From: Planctomycetota bacterium
GTDB taxonomy: Bacteria; Planctomycetota; Phycisphaerae; WQYP01
DNA: 46,670 bases
Direction of reading: 5' to 3'
Assembly (NCBI GenBank): GCA_021831565.1
Contig: JAKBMM010000018.1
Span: 1-46,670 of the forward strand
Shown: in pieces, positions 1-11,284 of the stretch
Position numbering within the stretch: the first letter of the stretch is position 1
Layout of the letters: each line of letters opens with the position of its first letter
The notes under the pieces: generated by a model
The model's database searches: none
What the model saw: the letters and a program-made list of their open reading frames with translations, nothing else
Told to the model about the DNA's origin: nothing
Program-made: the position numbers and the translations under genes

Positions 1-196
1 CCTGCGACATGTTAAAAACCAGATGAAGAGCCAGAATGATTTCAACGGTTCCGAGATTCGGAGCCAGATGCCCGCCGTTGGCGCTCACCGTCGTCACAAT
101 CGTTTCGCGGATTTCCTGCGCCAGGGCGAAGAGTTGTTCCATCGACAGACGCTTAAGATCCGCCGGTGACTCGATTGTCGGAAGAATTTTGATCAT
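1..196 (-). CDS. dxs: 1-deoxy-D-xylulose-5-phosphate synthase, N-terminal part (cut by window edge)
   Basis: The first 65 residues of a protein running off the left edge. The start MIKILPTIESPADLKRLS and the segment VSANGGHLAPNLGTVE match the N-terminus of DXS, where the GGHL.xNLG.VE block is highly conserved. DXS is the thiamine-diphosphate enzyme that condenses pyruvate and glyceraldehyde-3-phosphate in the first step of the MEP isoprenoid pathway. ATG at 196 was chosen because an overlapping ATG at 203 is out of frame. A weak CGGAA ribosome site precedes it. The gene starts 38 bp after the stop of the transglutaminase-like gene, and ispH lies one gene further upstream, so two MEP-pathway genes probably share a transcript. 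Confidence 0.85.
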   Translation of the reverse strand, partial: MIKILPTIESPADLKRLSMEQLFALAQEIRETIVTTVSANGGHLAPNLGTVEIILALHLVFNMSQ

Positions 197-234
197 CGCT
201 CATTTCCGAAAACCTGCTAATGCCTCTGTTAGAA

Positions 235-2574
235 TCATAAGCGAGTCCTTTGGGAAAAAAAAGTCTGTTTTTTTAACCGATTCTCCAGGTCGCTCAGGTT
301 TTGCTTGATTTGCCGCCCCAGACCGGACGATACCTGCTGACTTCCCAGGCGAATCTCGTAAAAAATTCGTACCAGTTCCTCCGCTTCCGGCAGCGGCTCT
401 CCGGTGCGATTGCCGACCTGTTGAACATACTCAAGGGGGGTTTGGTTCGGCTCACGTCTGATGCCGCCATGCTGGAGCACCTGCAGAAGACGGTCAAAAA
501 ACGCCAGATCGCGTGTCAATTGGCGCTGCAGTTTTCGATCCAGGCCGTGGACCACTTGTCCGAGCACGCTTTGGCGTTTCTTTCGCCAGCGCGAACCGAT
601 CCAGAAGGCCGATGCCGCCAGCGCGATAAGCAGACCGATCAGAGCGCTGCGTGCGAGCGGACTTATTTGTCGGCTGCGCCAAAACATCTGGATCACTTCC
701 AGCCAGTGGCGGGCGGCGGCGAGCGTTTTTTTTACATCCTTCTTGGCATCCTCCAACGTCGTATGCAGAACATTGGAGCGCATCGAGGAATTGAACGCGA
801 CGATGCTCTGGAGCCATTGCAGCCGGATCCATTGGAAAAAGCCGGTAATCTCACTGTACCAAGTGAAAGGCGACTCCACGCCGATCAGGGAGGAAATCGG
901 GGACGGATCGAACTGCATCCAGCCGCGTCCGGGTATATAGACCTGCACCCACGCATGGGCGAACTTCTGCCGGATCACATAATAACCCGCGATGGGGTTG
1001 TAATCGCCGCCATGATAGCCGATCACCATGCGCGCCGGTATGCCTGCACTGCGGCAGAACATGATCATGGCGGAGGCGAAATACTCACAATATCCCCCGA
1101 TTTTCTTCTTGTTAAGAAGGAAGTCCTCCGTGGGATCCATCCGCGGATTGACCGGCGTCATGTCAAAGGAATAAGGGTAGTTGGCGCGGAGGTAGTTGCA
1201 GAAGCGCGACGCCAGTTCCAGATCGACTTTTCCCGCGTTGGACGGCGTACGGCGAATCTTTAAGAGCCGTCCGGCAACTTTTTTCGCCAACGCCGCGACA
1301 CGCCGCGGAATCGCGGCCGAAGGTATCCTGCTGAAATTGCCCCCGGGATGGGAATGTCGGTAGCGGAAAGAAACTGGAAATACCCGTGGTTGACGCGGGC
1401 CGATTAACGCGCGATTGTAAACAGCCGCACTTCTTACTTCGTAGTGCAGTGGTTTGCGACGCAGGGGTGGGCACATAAGAGATCCATCATCCCGCCTGAT
1501 GACCTGTTTCAATCCAGCGCACTTGAACCACACCGCGGGCGCAATGGTGAAAAGCGCGCGATTTCGCACGGGATTCAGGAAGCTGTAGTATTGGGTGATG
1601 ACGCTCCGGGGCTGGTACGTGGTGGGACGAGCCAGGGCCGTGGCGTGCTCGTGTTTCTTCAGGTGGAAAGTTTGATCTTGCGATTTCCAGGAGGGGGAAG
1701 AACGCTTCCATTCGTGGGTGATCGGATTGTAGAAATTGAGCGTTTTGCCCATGAAATAGGGCTGATAACCTTCGCTGCCGATATTCTTCCCATTTTTTTC
1801 CAGTCGCACGGTGGCCACAATGGCGTTGCTTTGGCGCAGCCGGCCCACTTGTCCCATCGTTACCCGGCTGGAAAATCCCGTTTCAACCCGTTCGCCGCCG
1901 ATACGCCAATGAGTCAGTATGCCTCCCACGCCCGTTCGGGGAAACAGCACGAACACCATGCAGGCGAAGAAAAATAGAAATCCACCGGTAAGAATGCTTA
2001 GTCTTCGCAGATCACGGGCAATCACCCACTGCTGGCTGGCCAAACCCATCATCCGATCGGCTGCGGCGTGTCGGGCCATCGCCCGCTGCGTTTCGCATTG
2101 CAGGTGAAAAATAAGGCTTACATAAAGTCCCAGGCCAAAGTAGGCCAGCAGAAAGACCGCGAAAATAGGCGATACCGTCAAAATCGCCGCCGCCAGCATC
2201 AGCAGCAGACTTAGAATCAGGATTTGGCCGTAATCGCGGTTGCTTTTCACCTCAAAGAGTTTGCAAAGGATCAGCCCCAGTATGAAATAACCCAGGGCCA
2301 GCAGAAGATTCGGTTGCCTCAGGATAACCAGTTCCCAGAACAGGATCAGCGCCGCCAGCAATACCCCGCAGTTGATGAGCCAGCGCGGTATCGGCGGTCC
2401 CTTGCCCGTCTCGACCAACCACCAGCTCAAGGCCGTCGCCGCGACGGCCAATACCATCAACGAATAGTTTTGGGTTGCGTAGGTGAACCCCACCAGACTT
2501 AGCAGCACCAGCGAGTAGGCCAGATACTTAAAGCGGCGAAGAAAATTCATGAAACGCTCGCGAGCGAACCTCAT
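235..2574 (-). CDS. Transglutaminase-like integral membrane protein (TgpA/DUF3488 type)
   Basis: 779 residues. The N-terminal ~215 residues hold several hydrophobic helices, as in the TgpA_N/DUF3488 region. A periplasmic stretch follows, then a transglutaminase-core domain with the triad visible: Cys496 in GGYCEYFASAM, His540 in FAHAWVQV and Asp556 in WMQFDPSP. A further hydrophobic helix (~660-680) precedes a basic, helical C-terminal tail resembling DUF4129. The family is bacterial and membrane-bound; the physiological substrate is generally unknown. A second ATG at 2550 (MNFLRRFKYLAYS) is also possible, and neither start has a clear ribosome site. The gene sits between ispH and dxs on the same strand; nothing links it functionally to isoprenoids. 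Confidence 0.85.
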   Translation of the reverse strand: MRFARERFMNFLRRFKYLAYSLVLLSLVGFTYATQNYSLMVLAVAATALSWWLVETGKGPPIPRWLINCGVLLAALILFWELVILRQPNLLLALGYFILGLILCKLFEVKSNRDYGQILILSLLLMLAAAILTVSPIFAVFLLAYFGLGLYVSLIFHLQCETQRAMARHAAADRMMGLASQQWVIARDLRRLSILTGGFLFFFACMVFVLFPRTGVGGILTHWRIGGERVETGFSSRVTMGQVGRLRQSNAIVATVRLEKNGKNIGSEGYQPYFMGKTLNFYNPITHEWKRSSPSWKSQDQTFHLKKHEHATALARPTTYQPRSVITQYYSFLNPVRNRALFTIAPAVWFKCAGLKQVIRRDDGSLMCPPLRRKPLHYEVRSAAVYNRALIGPRQPRVFPVSFRYRHSHPGGNFSRIPSAAIPRRVAALAKKVAGRLLKIRRTPSNAGKVDLELASRFCNYLRANYPYSFDMTPVNPRMDPTEDFLLNKKKIGGYCEYFASAMIMFCRSAGIPARMVIGYHGGDYNPIAGYYVIRQKFAHAWVQVYIPGRGWMQFDPSPISSLIGVESPFTWYSEITGFFQWIRLQWLQSIVAFNSSMRSNVLHTTLEDAKKDVKKTLAAARHWLEVIQMFWRSRQISPLARSALIGLLIALAASAFWIGSRWRKKRQSVLGQVVHGLDRKLQRQLTRDLAFFDRLLQVLQHGGIRREPNQTPLEYVQQVGNRTGEPLPEAEELVRIFYEIRLGSQQVSSGLGRQIKQNLSDLENRLKKQTFFSQRTRL

Positions 2575-2650
2575 AACCGGCCGGCGGCCTGTTCCCTCCA
2601 GGCGAAAAAAATATCCCCTCCCTGATGTATCGGCGATATGCGCCCCATCT

Positions 2651-2674
2651 GTTCATACCGCCGGCGGTATGAAC
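2651..2674. repeat. 24-bp perfect palindrome between ispH and the transglutaminase gene
   Basis: The half-site GTTCATACCGCC is followed directly by its exact reverse complement. It starts 22 bp past the ispH stop. No T-run follows on either strand, so it is not a classical intrinsic terminator. It could be an operator for a dimeric regulator, a processing or stabilising hairpin, or a mobile-repeat remnant. Confidence 0.6.
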
Positions 2675-2695
2675 ACCGGCCCGGCCGCCCGGAGA

Positions 2696-3646
2696 TCACG
2701 GGACGGCCATGTGCCGCTCTTCGAGCTTTCGTAACGAAAGCGGCAATTCAAAGTGCATGTCTTCCGGCGTGACATGCCGCAATTCCACGCTTGCCCCGTA
2801 TCGCGATTGGAGCAGATCCACAATTTCCTGCACCAGGTCTTCCGGCGCCGAGGCGCCCGCCGTAATGAGCACATTCTGGGATTGATCGAACCAGCCGTGG
2901 TCAAGGTGCGAAGCATCGTCAACCAGGTGGGCCGGAGTGCCGCGGTTCCGCGCCATTTCCACCAGCCGCTTGGAATTGGAACTGTTCCGGCTGCCCACCA
3001 CAAGCACCAGATCACATTCCCCGGCCAGCTTTTGCACGGCGGTCTGGCGGTTGGTGGTGGCATAGCAAATATCCTCTTTGGGCGGGGCCTGAATGCGGGC
3101 AAATTTTTTCTTCAGCGCGGCGATGATTTTCGCCGCGTCGTCCAGGCTCAGCGTCGTTTGCGTCAGGTAGGCCACGCGATGAGAGTCCGGAATTTCCAGG
3201 CGGTCCACGTCCGCGACGCATTCGACAATCCGAATCGCGTCCGGCGCTTCACCCAACGTGCCAACGACTTCGTCGTGATCGGCGTGGCCGATCAATACAA
3301 TGGTAAACTTCTGCCGGGCGTAACGAATCGCCTCGTTGTGCACCTTGGTTACCAGCGGGCAGGTGGCGTCCACCTGGAGCAGATTTCGCTCGCCGGCCCG
3401 CTGGCGCACTTCCGGCGACACGCCATGGGCGCTGTATACCAAAGTCGCTCCCGGCGGCACTTCATCGACGGAGTTGACAAAAATAACGCCTTGCCGCGTG
3501 AACCGTTCCACCACGTGCCGGTTATGTACGATCTCGTGAAATACGTAAATCGGCGACCCCTTGAGTTGCAGCACGCGTTCGACACATTCAATCGCCATGT
3601 TAACGCCGGCACAAAATCCCCGGGGGTTGGCCAATAAAATTTTCAT
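2696..3646 (-). CDS. ispH: 4-hydroxy-3-methylbut-2-enyl diphosphate reductase
   Basis: 316 residues, full length for IspH. The enzyme uses a [4Fe-4S] cluster to convert HMBPP to IPP and DMAPP in the last step of the MEP pathway. The three cluster cysteines are visible at Cys12 (PRGFCAGV), Cys96 (VDATCPLV) and Cys194 (EDICYATT). The substrate-binding His41, His74, His121 and Glu126 (GHADHDEVVGT) and the SRNSSNS loop near 219-225 are all present. The FKBP gene ends 25 bp upstream, and dxs lies one gene downstream. No missing residues were noticed. Confidence 0.97.
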   Translation of the reverse strand: MKILLANPRGFCAGVNMAIECVERVLQLKGSPIYVFHEIVHNRHVVERFTRQGVIFVNSVDEVPPGATLVYSAHGVSPEVRQRAGERNLLQVDATCPLVTKVHNEAIRYARQKFTIVLIGHADHDEVVGTLGEAPDAIRIVECVADVDRLEIPDSHRVAYLTQTTLSLDDAAKIIAALKKKFARIQAPPKEDICYATTNRQTAVQKLAGECDLVLVVGSRNSSNSKRLVEMARNRGTPAHLVDDASHLDHGWFDQSQNVLITAGASAPEDLVQEIVDLLQSRYGASVELRHVTPEDMHFELPLSLRKLEERHMAVP

Positions 3647-3671
3647 CTTCTATGCTCCGATTTTAACGTTC

Positions 3672-4259
3672 TTATTCACCTCCGGCGGGTCCGGCGGTGT
3701 TGTTGATGATCGCCAGCAGATGAATGCGAAAGATAAGCGTGGCTTTGGGCGGAATGGTCGGGGGAACACCTTGGGCGCCATAGGCCAGTTTCGGGGGAAT
3801 CACAAGTTGCCGTATGCCGCCCACTCGCATCCCGGCGAGTCCCTTGTCCCATCCCGGAATTACCTGGCCTCGATCATAAACAAACATGAACGGTTGGTTG
3901 CCGTGCAGCCGGGTGGCGTCGAATATCTTGCCGTTGGGCAACCAGCCGGTGTAATTGACCACCACCTGCTTCCCCGGCTGCGGTTTGGCGCCGGTCCCGA
4001 TTTTGATGTCCTGAATAATCAAGCCGTCGGCGAGTTTTTTCACGCGAACAAACTTTGTCGCGGGCCGCAATACGGCCGGCCGTGTGGTCGCGGCCTTGCT
4101 CATTGTCCGTGGCGCCGATGTGGGCAAGGACGTTGCCGCAGACGCATTTTGTCGCATCGCCGGCGATGACGGGGAGGGGTGGGGATGATGCCGGCAACCC
4201 GCCGCCAACAATGCCGCAACGCCTAGCCCTAGAAAACCGATCGACAATCGCAGGTTCAT
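3672..4259 (-). CDS. FKBP-type peptidyl-prolyl cis-trans isomerase, predicted lipoprotein
   Basis: About 195 residues. A short basic N-terminus and hydrophobic segment end in a lipobox (LLAAGC), so the protein is probably lipid-anchored on the periplasmic side. A His/Pro/Ser/Thr-rich linker follows, then one FKBP domain from about residue 90 to the end. Family blocks are visible: VVVNYTGWLPNGKIFDAT, GQVIPGWDKGLAGMRVGG and PPKLAYGAQGVP. The family catalyses prolyl isomerisation and helps fold exported proteins. ATG at 4259 is preferred over ATG at 4265 because AAGGA lies 7 nt upstream of it but only 1 nt upstream of the other. The gene lies between the M29 peptidase gene and ispH, closely spaced and on the same strand. 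Confidence 0.92.
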   Translation of the reverse strand: MNLRLSIGFLGLGVAALLAAGCRHHPHPSPSSPAMRQNASAATSLPTSAPRTMSKAATTRPAVLRPATKFVRVKKLADGLIIQDIKIGTGAKPQPGKQVVVNYTGWLPNGKIFDATRLHGNQPFMFVYDRGQVIPGWDKGLAGMRVGGIRQLVIPPKLAYGAQGVPPTIPPKATLIFRIHLLAIINNTAGPAGGE

Positions 4260-4331
4260 TTTCATGTCCTTGTTATATCATACAACTCATCAATCGCCAT
4301 GGCGGAAAAACGCCGTTTTGCCCACGGCCCA

Positions 4332-5468
4332 TTATTCCGGCGCGCCGGGATTCGGCCATTCCGTTTTCACAAACCGGCCCGCTTCCAGAATCGACTTGCC
4401 GTCCACTTCCAGGCGGCAACCGGGCTGACGCAAATCGCAGACCATGTCCCAGTGCAAGCCGCTCTGGTTTTTCCCGCCGGTTTCAGGATACGCCGCGCCC
4501 AGCGCCGCATGACACGTGCCGCCGATCTTTTCGTCGAATAGAGTGTTTTTGGTGTATTGTGTAATGGAAAAATTCGTGCCGATGGCGAATTCGCCCAGCA
4601 CCCGCGCGCCCGCGTCCTGATCCAGCATGGCCAGAAGAAAATCCGCACCCTTGGACGCCCGCGCCTCAACCACTTTGCCCGCCCGGAATGTCAGGGAAAT
4701 ATCATGACATTCACGGCCATGATGTACCGCGGGAAAGCTGTAGCGAATCGTTCCATCGACCGCATCCTCCACCGGACCGGTGAAGACTTCGCCATCGGGA
4801 AAATTTTCGTGGCCGCAGCAATTGATCCATTTTCGCCCCTCTACGCCCAGTCGCAGATCGGTATCCTTGCCGATCACCCGCACCTCGCGGGCCGAATTGA
4901 GAAAATCAACCAACCGTTGTTGCCGCTCGCTGATTCGCTTCCACGCCGCCACGGGATCGGGCAGGTGCAGCAAGCCGGCGTGAAATACGAAATTCTCGTA
5001 TTCGCGCAGCGACATTTCCGCGTCCTGGGCGCTGGCCTGCGTGGGATATTGCGTGCCGACCCATTGCAATTCGCCCTTGGCGGCGCGTTCCAGAAACCGT
5101 TGACTGATCGGCTTGCGGGCCTGGGCCGCCGCCGCCTGCTTCTTCGGATCGACATTCGTCATGCTTTTGGTGTTTTCATCCGCCCAGAGGCCGAAGGATA
5201 CGTCGATTTTTTCGATGATGAACCGGCTCAGCGGCGAAACATAGGCAAGCTGCGCCGGGGACGAAAGCCGAAAAAAAGCCTCTTCCATGGCGTCGGACGA
5301 AATACTCACAAAGGCGTGCGCGCCGGCGGCGATTACCTGCTCATAAATGGCTTCCATCAACGGCAAGCCCACGGCCTCGCCGGATATCCGGCACAATTGG
5401 CCGGATTTCACTCCGGTCGAATAACCCACCAATACCGATGCCAGACGATCCAGTCTTTGATCACGCAT
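4332..5468 (-). CDS. M29-family metallo-aminopeptidase (AmpS/AmpT type)
   Basis: About 378 residues, slightly shorter than typical M29 enzymes (~400-410). M29 peptidases are cytoplasmic dinuclear-metal exo-aminopeptidases. The metal-binding blocks are in family order: a Glu in NFPDGEVFTGP, a Glu in LGEFAIGTN, a His in GGTCHAALG, and a His/Asp pair in SGLHWDMVCDLR near the C-terminus. ATG at 5468 is preferred because AAAGGA lies about 10 nt upstream. An in-frame TTG two codons earlier (5474) would be too close to that ribosome site. The FKBP gene follows at about 70 bp and valS ends 59 bp upstream. Confidence 0.93.
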   Translation of the reverse strand: MRDQRLDRLASVLVGYSTGVKSGQLCRISGEAVGLPLMEAIYEQVIAAGAHAFVSISSDAMEEAFFRLSSPAQLAYVSPLSRFIIEKIDVSFGLWADENTKSMTNVDPKKQAAAAQARKPISQRFLERAAKGELQWVGTQYPTQASAQDAEMSLREYENFVFHAGLLHLPDPVAAWKRISERQQRLVDFLNSAREVRVIGKDTDLRLGVEGRKWINCCGHENFPDGEVFTGPVEDAVDGTIRYSFPAVHHGRECHDISLTFRAGKVVEARASKGADFLLAMLDQDAGARVLGEFAIGTNFSITQYTKNTLFDEKIGGTCHAALGAAYPETGGKNQSGLHWDMVCDLRQPGCRLEVDGKSILEAGRFVKTEWPNPGAPE

Positions 5469-5527
5469 GAGCAAAATATCCTTTAATAAAAGACAATATT
5501 CTATCCTGATGCCTATCCGTATGGACG

Positions 5528-8629
<3,102 letters not shown>

Positions 8630-8683
8630 ATCATTACTCAATATTGGCTTTACGGTCTACTTTCTCCTGCTTACCTGCTGTCT

Positions 8684-10267
8684 CTATTGTCCTCTGGCGG
8701 CAATGGCTTCCTGTTCGTGAATCAGCCGATATTCCACCGCGTCGCACAACGCCCGCCAACTGGCCTCGATGATATTTTCCGACACGCCGATGGTTCCAAA
8801 GAATCCTTCCGGCGAGCGGAACTCAATCACCACTCGCACCTTCGCGGCCGTTTCCGCCGTGGCATTGACCACCCGCACTTTGTAATCGACCAGGTGCAGA
8901 CTGGCAATGCCCGGATAAGCCGGCGCCAGCGCTTGGCGCAACGCCGCATCCAAGGCGTTAATCGGACCGTCGCCTTCCGCGGAGGCGTTGATCTGCCGTC
9001 CTTGAACCAGCAGCGAAAGCGTCGCCTTGGTGCGCACCTGCCCCCGCTCTTGGCGCGATACCGCACAGCGATAATGGTGCAAGTCGAAGAATTTCCGGTA
9101 ACGCCCGATCTGCCGCCGCAAAATCAGTTCAAATGAACCTTCCGCGGCTTCAAACTGATAGCCCTGCGCTTCGAGTTGGCTCACCTGGTCGAGCACCTGC
9201 TTAAGCACAGTGCGGTCTTTTTCAATGTTGAATTTTCTGCCCGCCGTGGCGGCGATATTGGAAACGCCGGAAAGTTCCGAAACCAGGATGCGTCGCGTAT
9301 TGCCGACCGCTTCCGGCGCCACGTGCTCATACGAGCGGGTCGTTTTACTCACCGCATGCACGTGCATACCGCCTTTGTGGGCGAAGGCGCTGGCGCCGAC
9401 GTAAGGCTGGTTGTTAACCAGATTCAGATTCGCCACTTCGTACACATAGCGGGCGGTCTCGGTTAAATGCTCCAGCGAATTCGGGAGCAGGCATTCATAC
9501 CCCAGTTTCAGCCGCAGGTTGGCGATCACAGTGGTGATGTCCACATTGCCGCACCGTTCACCGAAACCGTTGATGGTTCCCTGCACCTGCTCCGCTCCCG
9601 CTTGTACCGCCGCCAGGGCGTTGGCTACCGCCAGACCGCTGTCGTTGTGCGGGTGAATGCCGATGGGCGCCGCCACTTTCCGACGCGCGGCCGCAACCCA
9701 TTGGGCGACTTGCTCCGGCAGCGAGCCGCCGTTGGTATCGCACAGGCATACCAGCACCGCACCGGCCTCGGCCGCCGCCGCGATCGTTTGCAGGCCATAT
9801 TCCGGGTTGGCTTGGACGCCGTCAAAAAAATGCTCGGCGTCGTAAATAACTTTTCGGCCCAGGCGGGTCAGATACGCCACGCTTTGAGCGATCATGTCGA
9901 TATTTTCCTGCAGCGATACGTCCAGCACTTGCGTCGCGTGCAGGTCCCAGGTTTTGCCGACAATGGTTACGTAGGGCGTTTGCGCGTCGCGCAGGGCGTT
10001 CAGACCCACGTCCTGGTCGGGATTGACCCCTTTTCGCCGGGTCATGCCAAATGCGACCAACCGGGCCTGCCGCAGTTGCAGGGAACGGGCTTCCTGGAAA
10101 AACCCCGCGTCCTTGGGATTGGAAAGCGGATAGCCGCCTTCAATGAAATCCACTCCCAATTCATCAAGCTTCTTGCATATCAGCAGTTTGTCCTGGATGG
10201 AAAAGGATATTCCCTCTCCCTGGCTGCCGTCGCGCAGCGTCGTGTCGTATATTTCAACTTTGGACAT
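8684..10267 (-). CDS. cimA: Citramalate synthase
   Basis: 527 residues. The N-terminal HMGL-like barrel shows DTTLRDGSQGEG at residues 8-19, the metal-binding IHPHNDSGLAVANA block, and GFGERCGN. The C-terminal ~150 residues form a LeuA-type allosteric dimer domain. The N-terminal sequence and length fit the CimA branch better than 2-isopropylmalate synthase. CimA condenses pyruvate and acetyl-CoA to citramalate, the threonine-independent route to isoleucine. A GAGG ribosome site precedes ATG by 6 nt. A small hairpin (ATCCGG-TCGTG-CCGGAT on the plus strand, 10281-10297) sits just upstream of that site. Further upstream are an intrinsic terminator and a structured RNA, suggesting transcript-level control. 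It is possibly cotranscribed with valS. Confidence 0.92.
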   Translation of the reverse strand: MSKVEIYDTTLRDGSQGEGISFSIQDKLLICKKLDELGVDFIEGGYPLSNPKDAGFFQEARSLQLRQARLVAFGMTRRKGVNPDQDVGLNALRDAQTPYVTIVGKTWDLHATQVLDVSLQENIDMIAQSVAYLTRLGRKVIYDAEHFFDGVQANPEYGLQTIAAAAEAGAVLVCLCDTNGGSLPEQVAQWVAAARRKVAAPIGIHPHNDSGLAVANALAAVQAGAEQVQGTINGFGERCGNVDITTVIANLRLKLGYECLLPNSLEHLTETARYVYEVANLNLVNNQPYVGASAFAHKGGMHVHAVSKTTRSYEHVAPEAVGNTRRILVSELSGVSNIAATAGRKFNIEKDRTVLKQVLDQVSQLEAQGYQFEAAEGSFELILRRQIGRYRKFFDLHHYRCAVSRQERGQVRTKATLSLLVQGRQINASAEGDGPINALDAALRQALAPAYPGIASLHLVDYKVRVVNATAETAAKVRVVIEFRSPEGFFGTIGVSENIIEASWRALCDAVEYRLIHEQEAIAARGQ

Positions 10268-10332
10268 AAAAACCTCATCTATCCGGTCGTGCCGGATGCC
10301 TTATTCTCAAGGGATTCATGGAATATATCAAT

Positions 10333-10366
10333 AAAAAAGCCCTGCACGCTTCAGGTTTGGCAGGGC
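10333..10366 (-). terminator. Intrinsic terminator upstream of cimA
   Basis: On the minus strand GCCCTGC (10366-10360) and GCAGGGC (10345-10339) form a perfect 7-bp GC-rich stem with a 14-nt loop, followed directly by six T (10338-10333). It lies about 65 nt before the cimA start, so it ends an RNA begun upstream of cimA. It fits an attenuator or the 3' end of an independent small RNA. Confidence 0.85.
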
Positions 10367-10547
10367 GGAAAAAAACGGAAATTCAGGGAGAATTTGAGGC
10401 GCCCTACCGTGCGGCCGGGATCATCCTGCCGCCGCTCGGGGCAATGGCAGCGCGGACAACAACCCGGGCCGCCGGTACTCCGGTCACCCTGGCTGGCAGC
10501 GATTGGGAAGCTGCACGATCTGTCCGCACGAAACACCTCATTCTTCT
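10333..10547 (-). ncRNA. Candidate branched structured RNA (leader/riboswitch or sRNA) upstream of cimA
   Basis: About 215 nt from a predicted start near 10547 to the terminator. By-eye helices: P1 pairs 10544-10533 with 10402-10389 (AGAAT+GAGGTGT against GCGCCTC+ATTCT with a 2-nt bulge). P2 pairs CGTGCGG (10530-10524) with CCGCACG (10414-10408). Inside are three hairpins: GCAGC/GCTGC (10514-10510/10500-10496), CCAGGGT/GCCCGGG with one mismatch capped by a CCGG-AGTA-CCGG stem (10492-10463), and CCGCGCT/AGCGG (10455-10432). GGCAGG (10430-10425) can also pair with CCTGCC in the terminator 5' arm, offering an alternative antiterminator. I do not recognise it as SRP, RNase P, tmRNA, T-box, TPP or cobalamin RNA. 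The function is unknown. Confidence 0.55.
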
Positions 10548-10553
10548 AAAAGC

Positions 10554-10581
10554 ATATTAACAGAAATCGCCGCGGCGTCAA
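10554..10581 (-). promoter_or_regulatory. Sigma-70-like promoter for the cimA leader RNA
   Basis: On the minus strand, -35 TTGACG (10581-10576), a 16-nt spacer and -10 TAATAT (10559-10554). The predicted start near 10547 coincides with the 5' edge of the closing helix of the structured RNA. Confidence 0.55.
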
Positions 10582-10683
10582 ACTGTGTTATCGTGGGGTT
10601 CCCCGCCTAAAATATGTCGGCCCGGTACGGCGGTGAATTCCAAACCGTGGGAGCCGGGGTTTTATTTTTCCTGGAGGCATTCC

Positions 10684-11277
10684 ATGTCCGATGTTCGCAT
10701 TCCCGCGGCGCATATTGATCCGATGTTTCTGGACCGCTGGTCGCCGCGGGCGTTTTCCAGCGAACCGATTTCCGCGGATTTGCTGGATTCGCTTTTCGAG
10801 GCCGCCCGCTGGGCGCCATCCTCTTTCAACGAGCAGCCCTGGCTTTTTGTCTATGCCGCTACCGAAGCGGATGTGCGGCGGCTGCGCCCGTTGCTGGTGG
10901 AAAAAAATCGGCAGTGGGTGGATAAGGCCCCGGTTCTGGCGGTTTTGCTGGCGCGGCGGCACTTCGCCTCCAACGGCAAGCCAAACCGGCATTACGCCTT
11001 TGATGCCGGCGCCGCCTGGCTGTGTCTGGCTCTGCAGGCCCGTAAACTGGGCCTGTTCGCCCATGCCATGGCCGGTTTTGACGAATCACGAACCTATCAA
11101 GCGCTGGGTTTGTCGCGGGATCACTATGAAGCTATGGCCATGATTGCCATTGGTCGTTACGGCGATCTTTCGCGGTTGCCGACGGAGCTTGCCGATCGTG
11201 ATAAACCAAACGGCCGCAAGCCGCCGTGCGAAGTGGCGATTGGTGTTTCCGCTTTGGCCGGCCCCAAAACGGAGTGA
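10684..11277 (+). CDS. Nitroreductase-family flavoprotein
   Basis: 197 residues. The layout is that of compact nitroreductase-fold FMN oxidoreductases: RWSPRAFSSEPIS near the N-terminus, FEAARWAPSSFNEQPWLFVYA, and a C-terminal IAIGRYGD block. The family reduces nitro compounds, quinones or flavins with NAD(P)H in the cytoplasm; the substrate cannot be read from sequence. The ATG at 10684 has an excellent ribosome site (TGGAGG, 6 nt upstream). An in-frame upstream start at 10585 would add about 33 residues lacking family features. It is the first gene of a plus-strand run. A TAAAAT hexamer at 10608-10613 could be its -10 box but lacks a convincing -35. Confidence 0.9.
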   Translation: MSDVRIPAAHIDPMFLDRWSPRAFSSEPISADLLDSLFEAARWAPSSFNEQPWLFVYAATEADVRRLRPLLVEKNRQWVDKAPVLAVLLARRHFASNGKPNRHYAFDAGAAWLCLALQARKLGLFAHAMAGFDESRTYQALGLSRDHYEAMAMIAIGRYGDLSRLPTELADRDKPNGRKPPCEVAIGVSALAGPKTE

Positions 11278-11284
11278 GGAATGT

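Noticed and set aside
301-1263. 320-codon open frame on the plus strand
   Set aside because: It lies entirely antisense to the transglutaminase-like gene, which has clear domains. It shows no family motif or ribosome site.
10463-10492. FMN-riboswitch or T-box-like string (AGGGTGA ... TACCGGCGG) in the RNA upstream of cimA
   Set aside because: Only this short stretch matches. The other conserved blocks of either RNA are absent, and the gene downstream is not a flavin gene.
10318-10560. Small open frames on both strands in the cimA upstream region
   Set aside because: Neither has a ribosome site or conserved feature. The region is better explained by promoter, structured RNA and terminator.
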